This document shows positions 1 through 11,167 of a DNA stretch of 64,000 bases, piece by piece (positions within the stretch are counted from its first letter, which is position 1; each line of letters opens with the position of its first letter). The DNA lies in assembly GCA_001466705.2 (NCBI GenBank), contig LATX02000112.1, positions 496,001 through 560,000 of the forward strand. The letters are read 5' to 3'. This DNA is from Moniliophthora roreri. Its lineage: Eukaryota; Basidiomycota; Agaricomycetes; Agaricales; Marasmiaceae. A program made the position numbers and the translations under genes. The notes below the pieces were generated by a model. It saw only the letters and a list, made by a program, of their open reading frames with translations, had not been told where the DNA came from and did no database searches.

Positions 1-350
1 ACTACGCGTTAGGTCATGGGACCATGACTTTCCGTAGCCCCGGTTATGTTGCCCTTGAGTTTCAGAAAGCCCTAGTAATATCCATCAAGGCGTTTCGGTT
101 GGTGTTGCGTTCCAATAATCAATAGCAAGTGCTCAGTGCACCATGGCCCATACATTCCGTCAAAAACGTTCGGAGGAGCTAGCTTTATTCTAAAGCACCT
201 TGCAAGGATGATGTGACATGAAAGTCTTTGTTCAATACGCATGAGACAAATAAAAAAAACAAATCTAGGTATGAGGAGCAAACATGGATAGAAGATAACG
301 TATGCGGGTGTAGAATAAATAGTGCATAAATTATAACCCAATGGCATCCT
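1..350. other. Flank downstream of RIF1, no gene seen
   Basis: I see no reading frame with family resemblance and no splice pattern here. It holds the presumed 3' UTR of the minus-strand RIF1 gene. Two overlapping short minus frames (72-347 and 185-439) have no recognisable content. Confidence 0.5.
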
Positions 351-3300
351 TTAGCCCGTTCCACACTGGCGATCCAACTGTTCGTCAATAGCAGCTCCCA
401 GACTCTTGACGAGCCTTGACGCTTGAAGGAGGTCCTCAACTGGAATGTCGCCTTTCCCCTCCGTGAATGTTTTATAAATACGCTGCAGATCCAGAAGGCT
501 TGCAGAGGTCGTTCCCGAACGGCGCAATGACGAGCCCATCATGGAGGGCGAGTTGAGTATCGGCTCACTGCGGTTCTTCATTGTATGATTCCGTTGAGGT
601 GTGTTATCGTCGCTGCTTGAGGCCTGCGGGTGTTCTAACGGAACTCAATAGATGCCGACAGAGAGAAGGCAAAAGGAAACGGACCTATCTGAGACTCACG
701 TCGCACTTCCCGCACATCGCCGACGGAAACATGACCATCGTCCCAACCGTAATCTTCCTCCTCTTCCACTTGTTGCAGCAGCTTGGTTCGAAAGGGTGAC
801 GTCGAACTATACCTCGAAGGTTCAGGGGTCATCAGCTGACTGGCCTGTGCTTGCTTTTGCCGCACAGGTATCTGTACGCAATCCATGAGTATCTTGCGCC
901 TCTTCTTGGACGACGTAGTGCTGACAGCTTCGTGGAATGTCGATGTGTGCTCAACAGAACGATCACTGGACGATCTTTGCCTTTTCCTGGTGTTCGGTGG
1001 GCTGACTAAGCTCAGCTGAGCTTTTGAAGGTAGCTCGGATTTGTGGAATTGTTTGCTCTTCGACAATTCTTGAGGGAGTACGTCTTTAACCAGAGATGCC
1101 GTAATGGTGATATGCGCTCCCGCCTCTACGTTTACATTCACGGGCATGTAAAATTCATCTTCGGTATACTGATGGGCTACCACCTGACTAGGGATAGTTT
1201 CTGGAACTACATACTCTCCCTGATACCAGAACGGTCAGCACTTATTGAATAATTAGTAAGAAGGTCCTACCTGAGCCTGTGAATTAGTCGTCTGCGAAAA
1301 GTCCACTGCGAACCCCAAATTATATGCTATATCGAGGTCCTTCAAGCAAGTCTTCAAGTCATCAGAATAATGAGCATAAAACTCGGCCCGACGAGGATGA
1401 TAGGTCGCTCTCCAGAAAGCTTCAAAGACCGTGGGTGCAATACCGGGTGGCGGACACCGTCCCATTGGAGACGAAAGTAAGGCACCAAGCTTAGTAATTA
1501 CTTCACCCTCAGGCTCCATCGTTTCCAATCGTTCCACGATGCGAGAATATAGTGGCATGATCTAAGAGCAGGTCAAGGTCAAAGGTACTATTGAAATAAT
1601 TGAAATAGGAAGCGAAACTTACTACGCAATTGTAGTCGTTGTCAGAGACAGCGCGAGCCTTATCCTCCAACCAGAATGAGAATGCATCAGAGCATAACAA
1701 GAGGAAAGACACGAGTCGGTCGATGGGTATTGAAGACACTATCTGCTCGGCAATGGTGAGGTAACCTAGTGAGATCTTCATATTTTCCGCTAAAGGCGGA
1801 TAGAGTTCCTTCACAATATCTCGAAGCAAGTCTTGATCTTCGGAAGATGGGTAGGACAGGCTGAGGGCCGAAAACAACGGATAAACCAGTTGGGGGTACG
1901 AGACAGGCCTGCGGAAAGAAGGAAAAAAATCGAGTTCATAATTGAACAAGTCCGATGCAAAAGCTTTACCGCTCATGAAGGGCTTCCGCCTGCAGATCTC
2001 GCCAGAGAGACTGGACTGTTATTGTCTTCCCAGACTCATCATGGGTAGATAGCCTGGCTTCCCGCACTAGACAACTCCAGACCGCAAAATGCTCTGTCTC
2101 CCGAATGTGCTCGCTAAGAGAAGCATGAATACAAGTTCCTGTCCACAAAAGCGACAACTCACGGAGTAGTAGTCCTCGTGAAAGCAGCTAGACTATCCCA
2201 ATCGCAATGTCTATCCTGCAATGAGCGGGCGATAATAACCCAATCTTGAACGTTGGATCGAAGTGCTTCGTATAGAGGAAGAAAGGCTTCCATTACGAAA
2301 GCCTTCTCAAGACGAAACTTGTGTTTGACAATAGATTGAAGCATCACCCTTGACGCATACGCGATACTCTCCTCGTTGAACGCTAGTGTCATCGTGTGCC
2401 AGAGTCTCTGGATAAGGAGTAACTGATATGGCTGGCGATCTACCGCAGTGTTCGTATCAATCAAGCCCACTACTACGTCGATCGCCTCATCGACAACTGT
2501 TTCTGTTGCGGTGAGATGTCCGATTCCCTGCGAAAGCTGACTCTTGACAAGCAGAAGTTGTTGCCACATGTCCGTTAGAAGGCGCTAAGTTAAACACATG
2601 AGCCCCCGAGTCAAAGTGAGATGAGGTCAGATATATACCGGAAACTGTGGCTCTTTATGTTTTAAAGCCCTACGAATGATGATGGTCCACAACTCTAGGA
2701 GCTTGTCCCAATGGCAGACAATCTCCTGTTCGGACAACCGTCTGACGTAACTAAAGTTGACCGGCTTCATCGCCTCGATGACTTTGTCCAAGTCTTTAAG
2801 ACTGACGTCGATTAACGTCCCGTCAAAAAGCTCTCGGGAAAGGATAACAGAAGTGTTGGTAGTGGTAGAAGTAGGCACCGAAAGATTACCCACAGAATCC
2901 AGAAGCCTCGCAAGGAGCGCCTCTCCATCCTTCTGAGTATCCTCGTGCTCGAATTTGAGCATTTCGTTGGCAGTAGAAAGCACATCCGATACATAACATC
3001 CCATATCGCCACTATCGTTAGGCGGGTGTGCACCAAGGAGGACAAAAGCGAGTGCGTTTCCCGTTCCACACTGGGGAGCTTGCTGGACAAAGCCGAGGGC
3101 TTTGGTCCATAGGAGTTCATTCTGAGCCTTTCGTTCGACACGAGAAAAACTCCAAACAAGGCAATGCCAAATACGATGCGAGAGTAGAGAAACTGCTTGA
3201 CGCTCGTGTCGACAACCAACCGTTAAAAGCCCCGCTAGTGGACCAATCAACGTTTCGTTAACGAAGATGAACCGGTCAAGGATTATGAGGGAAGACGAAA

Positions 3301-4462
3301 GGACCACGCATGCCCAAACAGGGCCCTCGGCGAAATGGGTTGGGTGTTTCTGCTTAAAAGCGTCCTTGAGGGGAGATCCAAACGAGGTTCGCTCCTTAAC
3401 AAGGAAGCGTTGCAGGGTGTGCGATAGAGAAATGAAGGTTTCGTCTCTGTGGTTCGCGATTCTTGCAAAGGCAAAGGCGCTAAGGACATTCGCAGCATGC
3501 AGGCGGTCGTTTGGGGAATCAGAGGTAAGGTAAGGTAGAGTCTTTTCGAAATGGCCCAGGAACGCTAATTGCAGTTCTTTCTCAGGTCTGCGTAAATGTA
3601 TAGCGACAATCTATGGCAATGTATGTAAGAGAATTGAGGATTAGCAAGTTGAAGTTGCGCACCTTTAATCCATCGTACTGAAACTGGTCTTTTCCGAAAG
3701 CACCTTCGAGTGTTTTATCAATGACCCGGAGCAGCTTGTTCTTTCGAGAAAGAATCACAGAAGGCGGAAGCCTCTGAACTTGGAGAATCCAGAGGAGCAG
3801 CCCATACGTACGACTAGCGTTGGGTGTCGGTAGCGAATTGGTATCAAGTATGGTCAGGACATCGTCGAAAAAGGACGTAAGTTGTTTGGCTAGACAGATT
3901 AGTTAGGGATTTGCGCAAACAACGCACACGACTCACTTTTAAAAATGGACTGGAAACATGCGAATGATAGGAGTTGAGATAGTACACGGAGGGCATGATG
4001 ACTCAACACTGAGGCATCTTTTGCCCTCCGTATTTGACGAGCAGTCAGACCGTCCTCGGATATCTCTTCTGCATTGAACGGGCCGTACAGGACCTTCTTT
4101 ATGTCTCGGCGCATGGCACAAACGAAGAGGGACAGACGATTCCTGATTGGGCCCATGTCGAAGGATGGGACTTCTGCGTTTCGCGGTTGAATGACAATTG
4201 CTCTTAGAGCAGAGGCCATGACGGAGTATGCATCAACCAAATCGTGTACTGTGATGCACTCTGACTTGGAATCATCGAGTGAAGTGCATACTACATCAAT
4301 GGGAGATGAAAATATAGATGTTTCGGACGTAACGGGGGTGTTCTGGATGTCTGCGGGAGTCTCGATGGGTTTCATGTCGGCATCTTCGGGCTGGCTAATT
4401 ACTGAACTGAATGACATGTTTTCTTTGGCAGTACGACCTCCGAACTGACGACTGCTGTTCAT
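351..4462 (-). CDS. RIF1: Rif1 homologue, telomere and replication-timing regulator
   Basis: Nine exons fit: 4462-3937, 3889-3663, 3610-2639, 2584-2163, 2113-1970, 1908-1623, 1561-1271, 1219-685 and 634-351, giving about 1,228 residues. Rif1 is a nuclear HEAT-repeat protein that recruits PP1 phosphatase to limit origin firing and acts at telomeres and breaks. The N-terminal half is an all-helical array matching the Rif1 N-terminal domain, including a stretch like LTARQIRRAKDASVLSHHAL near residue 130. The tail is low-complexity and basic (RKRQRSSSDRS, SSKKRRK), as expected for Rif1. I could not point to a convincing PP1-docking RVxF motif. The ATG at 4462 opens the first exon; the short tail exon (634-351) was joined because the frame stays open after GTCCGT...TTAG removal. 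It is divergent from profilin. Assignment rests on family-like helical sequence rather than a catalytic motif. Confidence 0.75.
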
Positions 4463-4907
4463 GGCATCCGATGGGTATGATTGTGAAATGTTGAAGGTAT
4501 CGCAGATTATAGGGTGGTGGAAATGCGGTCCTTAGCTAAACTGACGAATTCTTCAACCAGAAATGAATAACATTAGAACCGAAGGGCAAAGGATGCAACC
4601 AGGGTAACTCACAACGGAATTTTTATAGCAGGAATGACAGTCATACAGTGTCAGAGCTGTGCACGGGCCCGCTGGAGGGTGACCAGGTGATGATAGTTTA
4701 TAACCAACTCGTGTCAACGAGCGCCCTGTGTCGCGTACACAGTAAAACAAAAAAGGCAACCGTGTTTAGCACATGGTCTTTCGGCGCTAATTAACCGGAA
4801 CTCTCCGTAATCTGGCCGCCATCGCCGTGGTGGACTCCGTGGACACCTGTATTAGGAGAGCTCTTCTTGCCTTTCTTTATCATTCATCTACTAGTACTAC
4901 TCGAGTC
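4463..4907. promoter_or_regulatory. Shared divergent promoter of RIF1 and profilin
   Basis: These 445 bases separate the RIF1 start codon (minus strand) from the profilin start codon (plus strand), so both promoters must lie here. No clear TATA box or other named element was recognised. Confidence 0.5.
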
Positions 4908-5467
4908 ATGTCCTGGCAAGGTGGAGCACATTCTCAATATTCTGTTCAACCGACTCAACAATCTGACTTTTCACGCAGCATACGTCGATACCAATCTCGT
5001 CGGAAGCGGAAGGGTCAGCCAAGCTGCCATTCTCGGGCTAAAGGGAGGGGTTTGGGCAACCTCTCCGGGATTCAACGTGAGTAAATTCTTATCGTTCTTT
5101 GCTTTGTGCGTTTTTTACAAACAAAACCAACGGCCACCAGGTCTCGCCCGAGGAGCAGAAGGCAATCATCAATGGATTCAACAGCCCAGGAGCTGTTCAA
5201 GCGAGTGGTCTAAGGATTGCAGGAGAGAAGTACATCACAATAAATGCGTCCGAGCAAAGCATAAATCTCAAAAAAGGGGTGCGTTTGAAGTGTCTCTTGA
5301 AGGTGTTCGACTTGATTCACCTTCCGTTTCAACAGCCCGACGGAGGTGTCCTTGTGAAGACTACTCAGGCTGTCCTCGTCGCTGTCTATAAAGCACCAAT
5401 CCAACAAACGGAAGCAACCGTTGTTGTCGAGGGCCTCGGCGACTACTTGCGTAGCGTGAACTACTAA
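4908..5467 (+). CDS. PFY1: Profilin, actin monomer-binding protein
   Basis: Four exons (4908-4920, 4979-5076, 5141-5278, 5336-5467) give 126 residues, exactly the usual fungal profilin length. Profilin binds G-actin, poly-proline proteins such as formins, and phosphoinositides in the cortical cytoplasm, promoting nucleotide exchange and filament growth. The protein starts MSWQAYVDTNLVGSG and keeps the family hallmarks: the SWQ poly-proline-binding N-terminus, LKGGVWATSPGF, the GEKYITI strand and the C-terminal VVVEGLGDYL helix. The first exon is only 13 nt and carries MSWQ plus one base. All introns are GT-AG, 57-64 nt. It shares an upstream region with RIF1. Confidence 0.96.
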
Positions 5468-6744
5468 AGGAATGCCTGGGCGATGAAGGATGTACGTTTC
5501 TTGAAACTGGAGCAAATTCAATCAAATCAATGTACTAATCATCCCTCTCAATGGACCATCTATTTCGTCGTGTATTACATATTGAAGGTTCGAGAGATGT
5601 AACATTTACACTGCCTACCAATACTGTCGGCTAGCTAGCCAACAAGCAAGGATTCTCTGAGGCTCTCACCCAACTCCGAGATTATCGATGGGATTACGTT
5701 CCTCGAAATGTACACATCACGCGACCGGTGCGTTTTCTCTCCCTACAATATCGCCAGAAAAAAACTCCTTATACACTATCTTTGAGCAACTACAATGGCA
5801 CTGAGAACGGCTGTGTACTTCCGGATAGACGTTGAGAAGTTCTGACTTTTCGATTATATTAAAGCGTGGAAGTTTTGGTGGCTAGAGGAATATTATAGAC
5901 CAATTTGTATCTTCAAGTTTATAGGCGCAATTCCCGGTGGTCTTTACCCGCGTTCTCACATTATCTTGAGCTCGTAGGACGTTGGCAAAAGCCCTGGAGG
6001 AGCCGTTATTCACCGAGTAGCTCAGCAGAGTACTACAAGTTACGAGCCATTCGCGTGTTTGATATGGAATGTGGCCGAGCTGGCACATAGGACAGATTTG
6101 CACTGCAAACAGAAGTAGGAGTCCTATGATAGAGAGGAAGGGAACTTGCAGTGAATGGAAGCTGAGTATTCTAGGGATCAATGCGGAACGGAGTCGGGAT
6201 TGATAGGGAGATAGATATGCTCTAGGAAAGAAGGACACGACAGAGCGAATTCACACTGCAGAAAAGTAGCGGCAGATCGCATGATGAACAAGACCTGCAT
6301 ATCAATAAGCATAAAGAGTCGGTCTCCCAGAACACCAGGGCGTTGTACTGGGAAAGGAAGGAGTGGGGGAAGGAGCGGGAGTAGTCTGGAGTAGTCAAGT
6401 TTGAACGTGATCGTGAAATGGCGTGATATCTTTATTCGGAACTTACCGTACACCTCGCACTATCCGCCGTCAAGTCCGCTGCTTGTTGTCCGGCCCCGTA
6501 TAAATATGGGTGGAAAAGTTGCGGTCTGATAGATGTCGATAGGTCGTTTTGTTTGGCTCGCTTCGTCGCAGCTTCGCTCTCATTGCGGTCAGCCCAGAAA
6601 TTAAGTTTCCACAAAACCACAAAACCAGAGACAGACTCATAATCGCCAGGTGCCCCACTGCAGCAAGTTGCCAATATTTATTCAAGAAATTGGAAGAACA
6701 GGTTAAGGATACGGCTAATTAGTAGATGCAATAGCAATACCCAA
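5468..6744. other. Intergenic, no convincing gene
   Basis: Contains only short frames. On the minus strand, 5882-6238, 6178-6453 and 6432-6674 encode hydrophobic stretches, and a good donor (GTAAGT) sits at about 6447, so a decayed small membrane-protein gene is possible. I could not build an intact model with an ATG. Confidence 0.4.
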
Positions 6745-7183
6745 TTAACAAACACCCTGGCAGACGGGACTGTTGACGAAGTTGACTGTCAACTCTCCAT
6801 TGTTGACGTCGTTACTAGATCGCACAATCTGTGAACTCAAGCCAGTGAGGAAATTTCAGAACGAGGACTTACCCGTCGGTGGGGTTGCTTCCACACCTTC
6901 CACAGCCGTGGTTGACAAGTCCTTGGAGGAGACTCTTGGCAGTGGCACCAGAGTTGCTACCCCCAGTGTTCTGGAAGAACGCACAGAGGTGGGAGAGACA
7001 GGCGATCTGCTGTCCATCACCATATTGCCTATTGTTGTCAACACCGTTGTTGATGAGATTCTGCAACTGGCCAAGTGTGGCACCGGCCTGGCTACATTGG
7101 CTGCTGCCACGGCAGTTGATACCGAGAGCGTTCACAGAGGCGGCACTGAGAGCAAGAGCAACGAAGGCAGATGAGAACTTCAT
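6745..7183 (-). CDS. Secreted KP4 killer-toxin-like protein
   Basis: Two exons (7183-6873 and 6814-6745) give 126 residues. The start is the ATG opening MKFSSAFVALALSAASVNA, a clear signal peptide; an upstream in-frame extension lacks an N-terminal signal and was not used. The mature part carries the KP4-family pattern: GINCRGSSQC, a GQQIACLSHLCAFFQNTGG-like core, HGCGRCGS and a C-terminal PVCQGVC, with eight visible cysteines against ten in the viral Ustilago KP4. KP4 itself is a disulphide-rich secreted protein that inhibits calcium uptake in sensitive fungi; homologues are widespread in fungal genomes and their roles (antagonism, development, host interaction) vary. The intron ends at GATCTAG; other acceptors give early stops. 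A TATA-like box lies 121 bp upstream. Function here is inferred from family only. Confidence 0.85.
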
Positions 7184-8609
7184 GCTGGGAAACTGGTTAG
7201 ATGGGAGCCTTGCACTTGTCAAAAGAGCAACTTTACTTTAGAGGTGAAGAGACTGTTGAGTGAATCTGTTTGAACTGAGGAAACAGCAGAAAATCTAGTC
7301 ACCTTTTATACTGTCCAGAGGCGCAAATGTTGACGAGCCAAAGTTCTATATTTGCTTGAGCCACTGCTAAACGGTGTTGCGGATGCAATGTGACTACAAT
7401 GACTGAGCTTTGTTGGTTATATGGGGCTGTGTATGGCTAGACTCTAGTGCAGCTTATGGAATAATGAATAAGAATACCTAGCCTAGTACAGGCGGAAGTA
7501 TCTGGTTACTAGTGTTTGCGGATTCAGTTGTGGTGTTCCGAAGAGTAGAAAAATCGCACATTTCGACCGACCCAAAATCGTAGCTGTAGAGAACATTGTG
7601 TATCTGCAGCTGCCGTCTAGGCCAGACAGGAGACGATGCGTCGTCTTCCTGATTTTTAGCACCGGTGAACAGCGTTGGAAAGGGTGAGGAATATCAATGG
7701 CGCATGGGTCTCGGAGGTCGCAAGTCGCGTTCGTGTTAGCCATTTCACCCCGTCAATCCAGCATGTTTTGCCTACTCAATCCAAAAACAAAGATCAGAAT
7801 GCTGCCGTGTTCAAGCCCTGGATGTCGTCAAATGGAGTAACAAGGAAGACCGGTTATGATTTGAATCTATTGACGAAGTCTGTTGCTTGAAATAGACGGC
7901 TGCTGGTGAACAAATGTAATGCTCAGTGACAGAGGTGCTTACTCTTCGGTCTGTTCGGGAGGGTTTGCTCAATGTAGACTTGATGCTTCTAGACGGAATT
8001 CTGTGTACATGCACCTGGCCGTGAGCCACTGTGATTCTGTTCTCAGCGAGTAGGATCGAACAGTCCGTCGACGGTCGTAGACCGTCTCACCCCGCCGGTG
8101 AATCGGTTACCGCTCCAAGCTGTTTCTCCACTAGGAAGCATTACCGGATTGTCCGATCCTCCTAATACTGAGTGATGCCTTGGGCGCGCAGTGTTCGAGA
8201 ACGTCTAAATCAAGAAAAGTTAAAAGTGATTGATGGTTGGCCGCCACCAAGTTGACGCTTTGCTTTTAGGGTCTCAACTAGGCTGCTGTTCAGCAATCAA
8301 TCAAAGCATTAACCATTACTGTAATGGGATACATACATAGCCGTCACCTGGTGTTGCCTGGGTTTTTGCCATTTCAAATTGGAACTTTGATACATGCCTA
8401 CATGTCGAAACTCACCCTTGAAGATTTGTTTGCCTTGACTGAACGATTCGCGAAATTGCTGCATAACGGTATTAATACAACCTCGAGAAGCAGTATGAAG
8501 ATTCACCAGACATTCCGATTACGGAGGTGGCGGTCCCTACGCGCCCTCTCGATTGCCAATCGTAATACATATCCGAGGTGTCTTCTCAGACAGGCCTTTT
8601 CGAGCTTCT
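7184..8609. other. Intergenic stretch upstream of the KP4-like gene
   Basis: Apart from the TATA-like box, I find no gene. Short frames such as 7483-7743 (-), 7675-7890 (+) and 8324-8638 (+) show no family pattern. A small hairpin (GACGGT...ACCGTC) lies near 8070-8090. Confidence 0.45.
7304..7310 (-). promoter_or_regulatory. TATA-like box of the KP4-like gene
   Basis: TATAAAA on the minus strand, 121 bp upstream of the KP4-like start codon, at a position suited to a core promoter with a short 5' UTR. Confidence 0.45.
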
Positions 8610-8962
8610 TTACTTCTTTGCATAGTCTGCGTGGGTAGACACGACGAAGGCATGGTGATATATTCTCGGGATTGGGAGGCTTGAGGTACAGGTACGCTGC
8701 CGTGTAACCAGCCCAGAATAGGGTAGCACAACACTCACAAATGCAAAAATCCGACCGTGGGCAGTTGTCTGACTCATTCTCCGCCCAACGCCATAAGAAA
8801 ACACCCCACAACCAGAGATAGCAATCGATCCCAGTGTAATACCACCACTCGACAAATCCAGCTATTCGTTGCGACTTCAGGTTGGCTGCTCGAGATCTCA
8901 CTACTCTATCGTATGCTCCATAACCGACGCACGAAATATTCTCGTGGGCTGAGCACGTCCAT
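8610..8962 (-). CDS. Possible small single-pass membrane protein (doubtful)
   Basis: A spliced model of three exons (8962-8933, 8861-8739, 8696-8610) stays open with GT-AG sites (GTGCGT...AATAG and GTGAGT...GGCAG) and gives about 79 residues. It begins MDVLSPREYF, followed by a glycine-rich hydrophobic segment (ITLGSIAISGCGVFSYGVG) that could span a membrane. The second intron would be only 42 nt, short for this genome, and the last exon looks poor. I recognise no family. A competing unspliced frame of 206 codons (8503-9123) on the same strand is rich in Trp, Cys and Arg and looks like chance. Confidence 0.22.
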
Positions 8963-9753
8963 CTTCGTATTCGTTTGAAGTGTTGACACACTAATAGGTG
9001 CCTGGAGCCATTGTTGGTTCGGAAGACATTGGTTTTGTGGACGGATCTGGGGTTTCCAAATCTGGTGTCGTGGACTCTGGCGTAAATTCCTTTCGGGCAC
9101 TCATAGGCACGTCTTTTATGCATTGAAGTATGGAAAAACGTACAATTAAGTCATGGTGGAGCCCTTTGTCCTCGTTTCTGTCGTCGTACGGTCGAATTCC
9201 AGTTCCATATCTCTGGAGGTTGATAGTGAATGCTTGGGTTTCTGCCGTCGAGCTGCTCCATGATTTGGCTTATTAACCCTCTAAACAGATTAAGTTGAAA
9301 AACTAGGTGGGCCTTTGTTCTTTGCCACTGCTGGTTCCATGCTCCATTCAGGCTCCATATTACTAGTACACGCCGCGGTGTCTTGGCCTCGACCTATACA
9401 ATGGTATTGGTCATTTTACCGGGACTCAGAATTGTAATTGTGTCCTACATACTTTGGACACCCTGGGTTTCGTTTCGGTGCCTGCTGAAAGCATGCAGGA
9501 TCCGGATTCAAGTATTATGGGGCTGAGCAAAAGTTGCGAAAAGGTGGTAGTGTCAGACGAAGAATTTAAGCGCTGGTGTGAATTGAAAAAAGTAGCGTTG
9601 TCTGCGCGTCTCTCAAATGTTCATTAGGTATCCTGTTGGCGTTGTTACTCTACATATACATACATGTGAAGTCTGAATATGATACATATTGCTGCCCAGT
9701 AATAACAAGCAGAACATCAGTCGGTAAAGCATGTATCGTACCGTACTCAATGT
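8963..9753. other. Intergenic, no gene seen
   Basis: No open frame of note and no splice pattern that extends the neighbours. It holds the 3' flank of the K+/H+ exchange-related gene. Confidence 0.5.
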
Positions 9754-10919
9754 TCAAGAGGGACGAGAGAAGGCCCGAGTCTGTGCTTGCTCGACGGCTC
9801 TGAGTATGTCTGCCGCGGCGCCCTTTTCCAAGTTGAATGTCGTGACAACGACTGGCACAGCGTCGCGCGCTAATAACAGCTCTGATGTATTGTCTGTGCT
9901 GGACGATGGCGCGTCTTCCGGATTGCTCTCAGAGGAAGATACCGATGATGAAGGAAACGAGGGAGTTGACGCAAGGGGATTCTGACTGGACTCCTGATAG
10001 ATTTCGTCTAGAGCGGCGCTGCCCTCGGGTATGATTGCTTTTTTCTCGATGAGTGCCGTCAGATACTGAGTTGCTCTATAGGCTGACGGAAAGTGAGATC
10101 CCAGTGGAACAGAAACAGAAAGTCATTTACCTCTATAATGAGACCAAGACCGCCAAACACAGAAGAAAAAGGGTAGATTGGGTATAATTGCTGGGCATGT
10201 ACATTGAGCGATACTAATTCATATCTTGAAGTAAGAACTCACGAATGATCATGAAAGGAGCGGTTAGAGGCATTACGAATATCCATGTTATGAATCCCTT
10301 TCTATGTCGAGGTGCTCTAGTGGAGAGAAGAGTTTTCAGGTGTTCAAGCGTGGATTCACCCGAGCATATAGATGGCGGATAAAGAAGGGGTATCTGATTA
10401 TGAAGAACGTTAGGTATGGACAAGGCCTGTGCATGGAGCACGCACGAGAGGTTTTACTACATTCCCCGTGGCATCCTTTTTCTTTCCAGATAGATCAGGA
10501 TGCCTGATTGTTGGCCCTAACGATGGATCGACACCCTTGAGTGCGAGCTCCTCAAAGTCTATGCGATCCACGAGACGTTCGCCACCTCGAAATACTTTCA
10601 ACTGTGAACCAAGTAGTGAGTAATACTGGAAAGTCTCGGTAGTTCAGTCACATACCTTCCAGCTACCTTCCGGCGCCTTCCCAAAGCTAGCCCACGTCTG
10701 CGCAGCCTTGTCCTGAACCCATTTCACCCACCCGCCTTCTGGTTTCCATCTGGAAATGCTGGCAGCACCACTTTTCTCTATTCCTTTTCTTTCCGGTACT
10801 TGAAGTTGAAAGTGATAGTAGGTCAAGATCTTGGAGTGGTCCGCAGGTCGAAAAGGTAGCTTTGAGGCAGTCCTTGGTTGAATTATTGGGAGAGAGATAA
10901 TGCGTTGCACCGAACGCAT
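9754..10919 (-). CDS. Mitochondrial K+-H+ exchange-related protein
   Basis: Five exons (10919-10656, 10601-10446, 10393-10243, 10190-10131, 10082-9754) give 319 residues with no frame break. The protein matches the Mit_KHE1 family (yeast Ydl183c type), inner-membrane proteins linked genetically to mitochondrial potassium/proton exchange. Visible hallmarks: LTYYHFQL near residue 30, TWASFGKAPEGSWKLKVF, ERLVDRIDFEELALK, DPSLGP, RAPRHRKGFITWIFVMPLTA and the hydrophobic PNLPFFFCVWRSWSHYRAY. The start chosen (MRSVQRII...) gives an arginine-containing presequence; an ATG-less extension lies upstream. The C-terminus is a Ser/Glu-rich tail. It is divergent from eIF3i with 248 bp between start codons. 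The molecular activity of the family is not well settled. Confidence 0.88.
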
Positions 10920-11167
10920 AGATTGCTGTGAAGTCATTGAAGGACCCGCGACGTACACAGATCCTTCCGCGTATTGAGTCTGAAGGAAATCTTTTCCAAA
11001 AACTCGGGATGATCAAGCACCAGATAGCTGTGGGGGTGTGAAGAACAGGTAGAAAGTCAAAGGTGAAATAACGCGCTCATCATGGAGCACGTGGGAGCGT
11101 CTGACTCTCAAAAAAAAAGTTTTGATGTCGCACTCGTCGATAGACTCGCTTTCCTTCCTCCACAAAG

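Noticed and set aside
5882..6674. Minus-strand hydrophobic frames as a membrane-protein gene
   Set aside because: A donor site and hydrophobic segments are present, but no ATG-started model stays in frame across them.
8503..9123. Minus frame of 206 codons
   Set aside because: Composition is rich in Trp, Cys and Arg, it ignores strong splice sites, and no family is recognisable; the spliced alternative is weak but more protein-like.
9731..9985. Plus frame of 84 codons
   Set aside because: Antisense to the Ser/Glu-rich last exon of the mitochondrial K+/H+ exchange-related gene.
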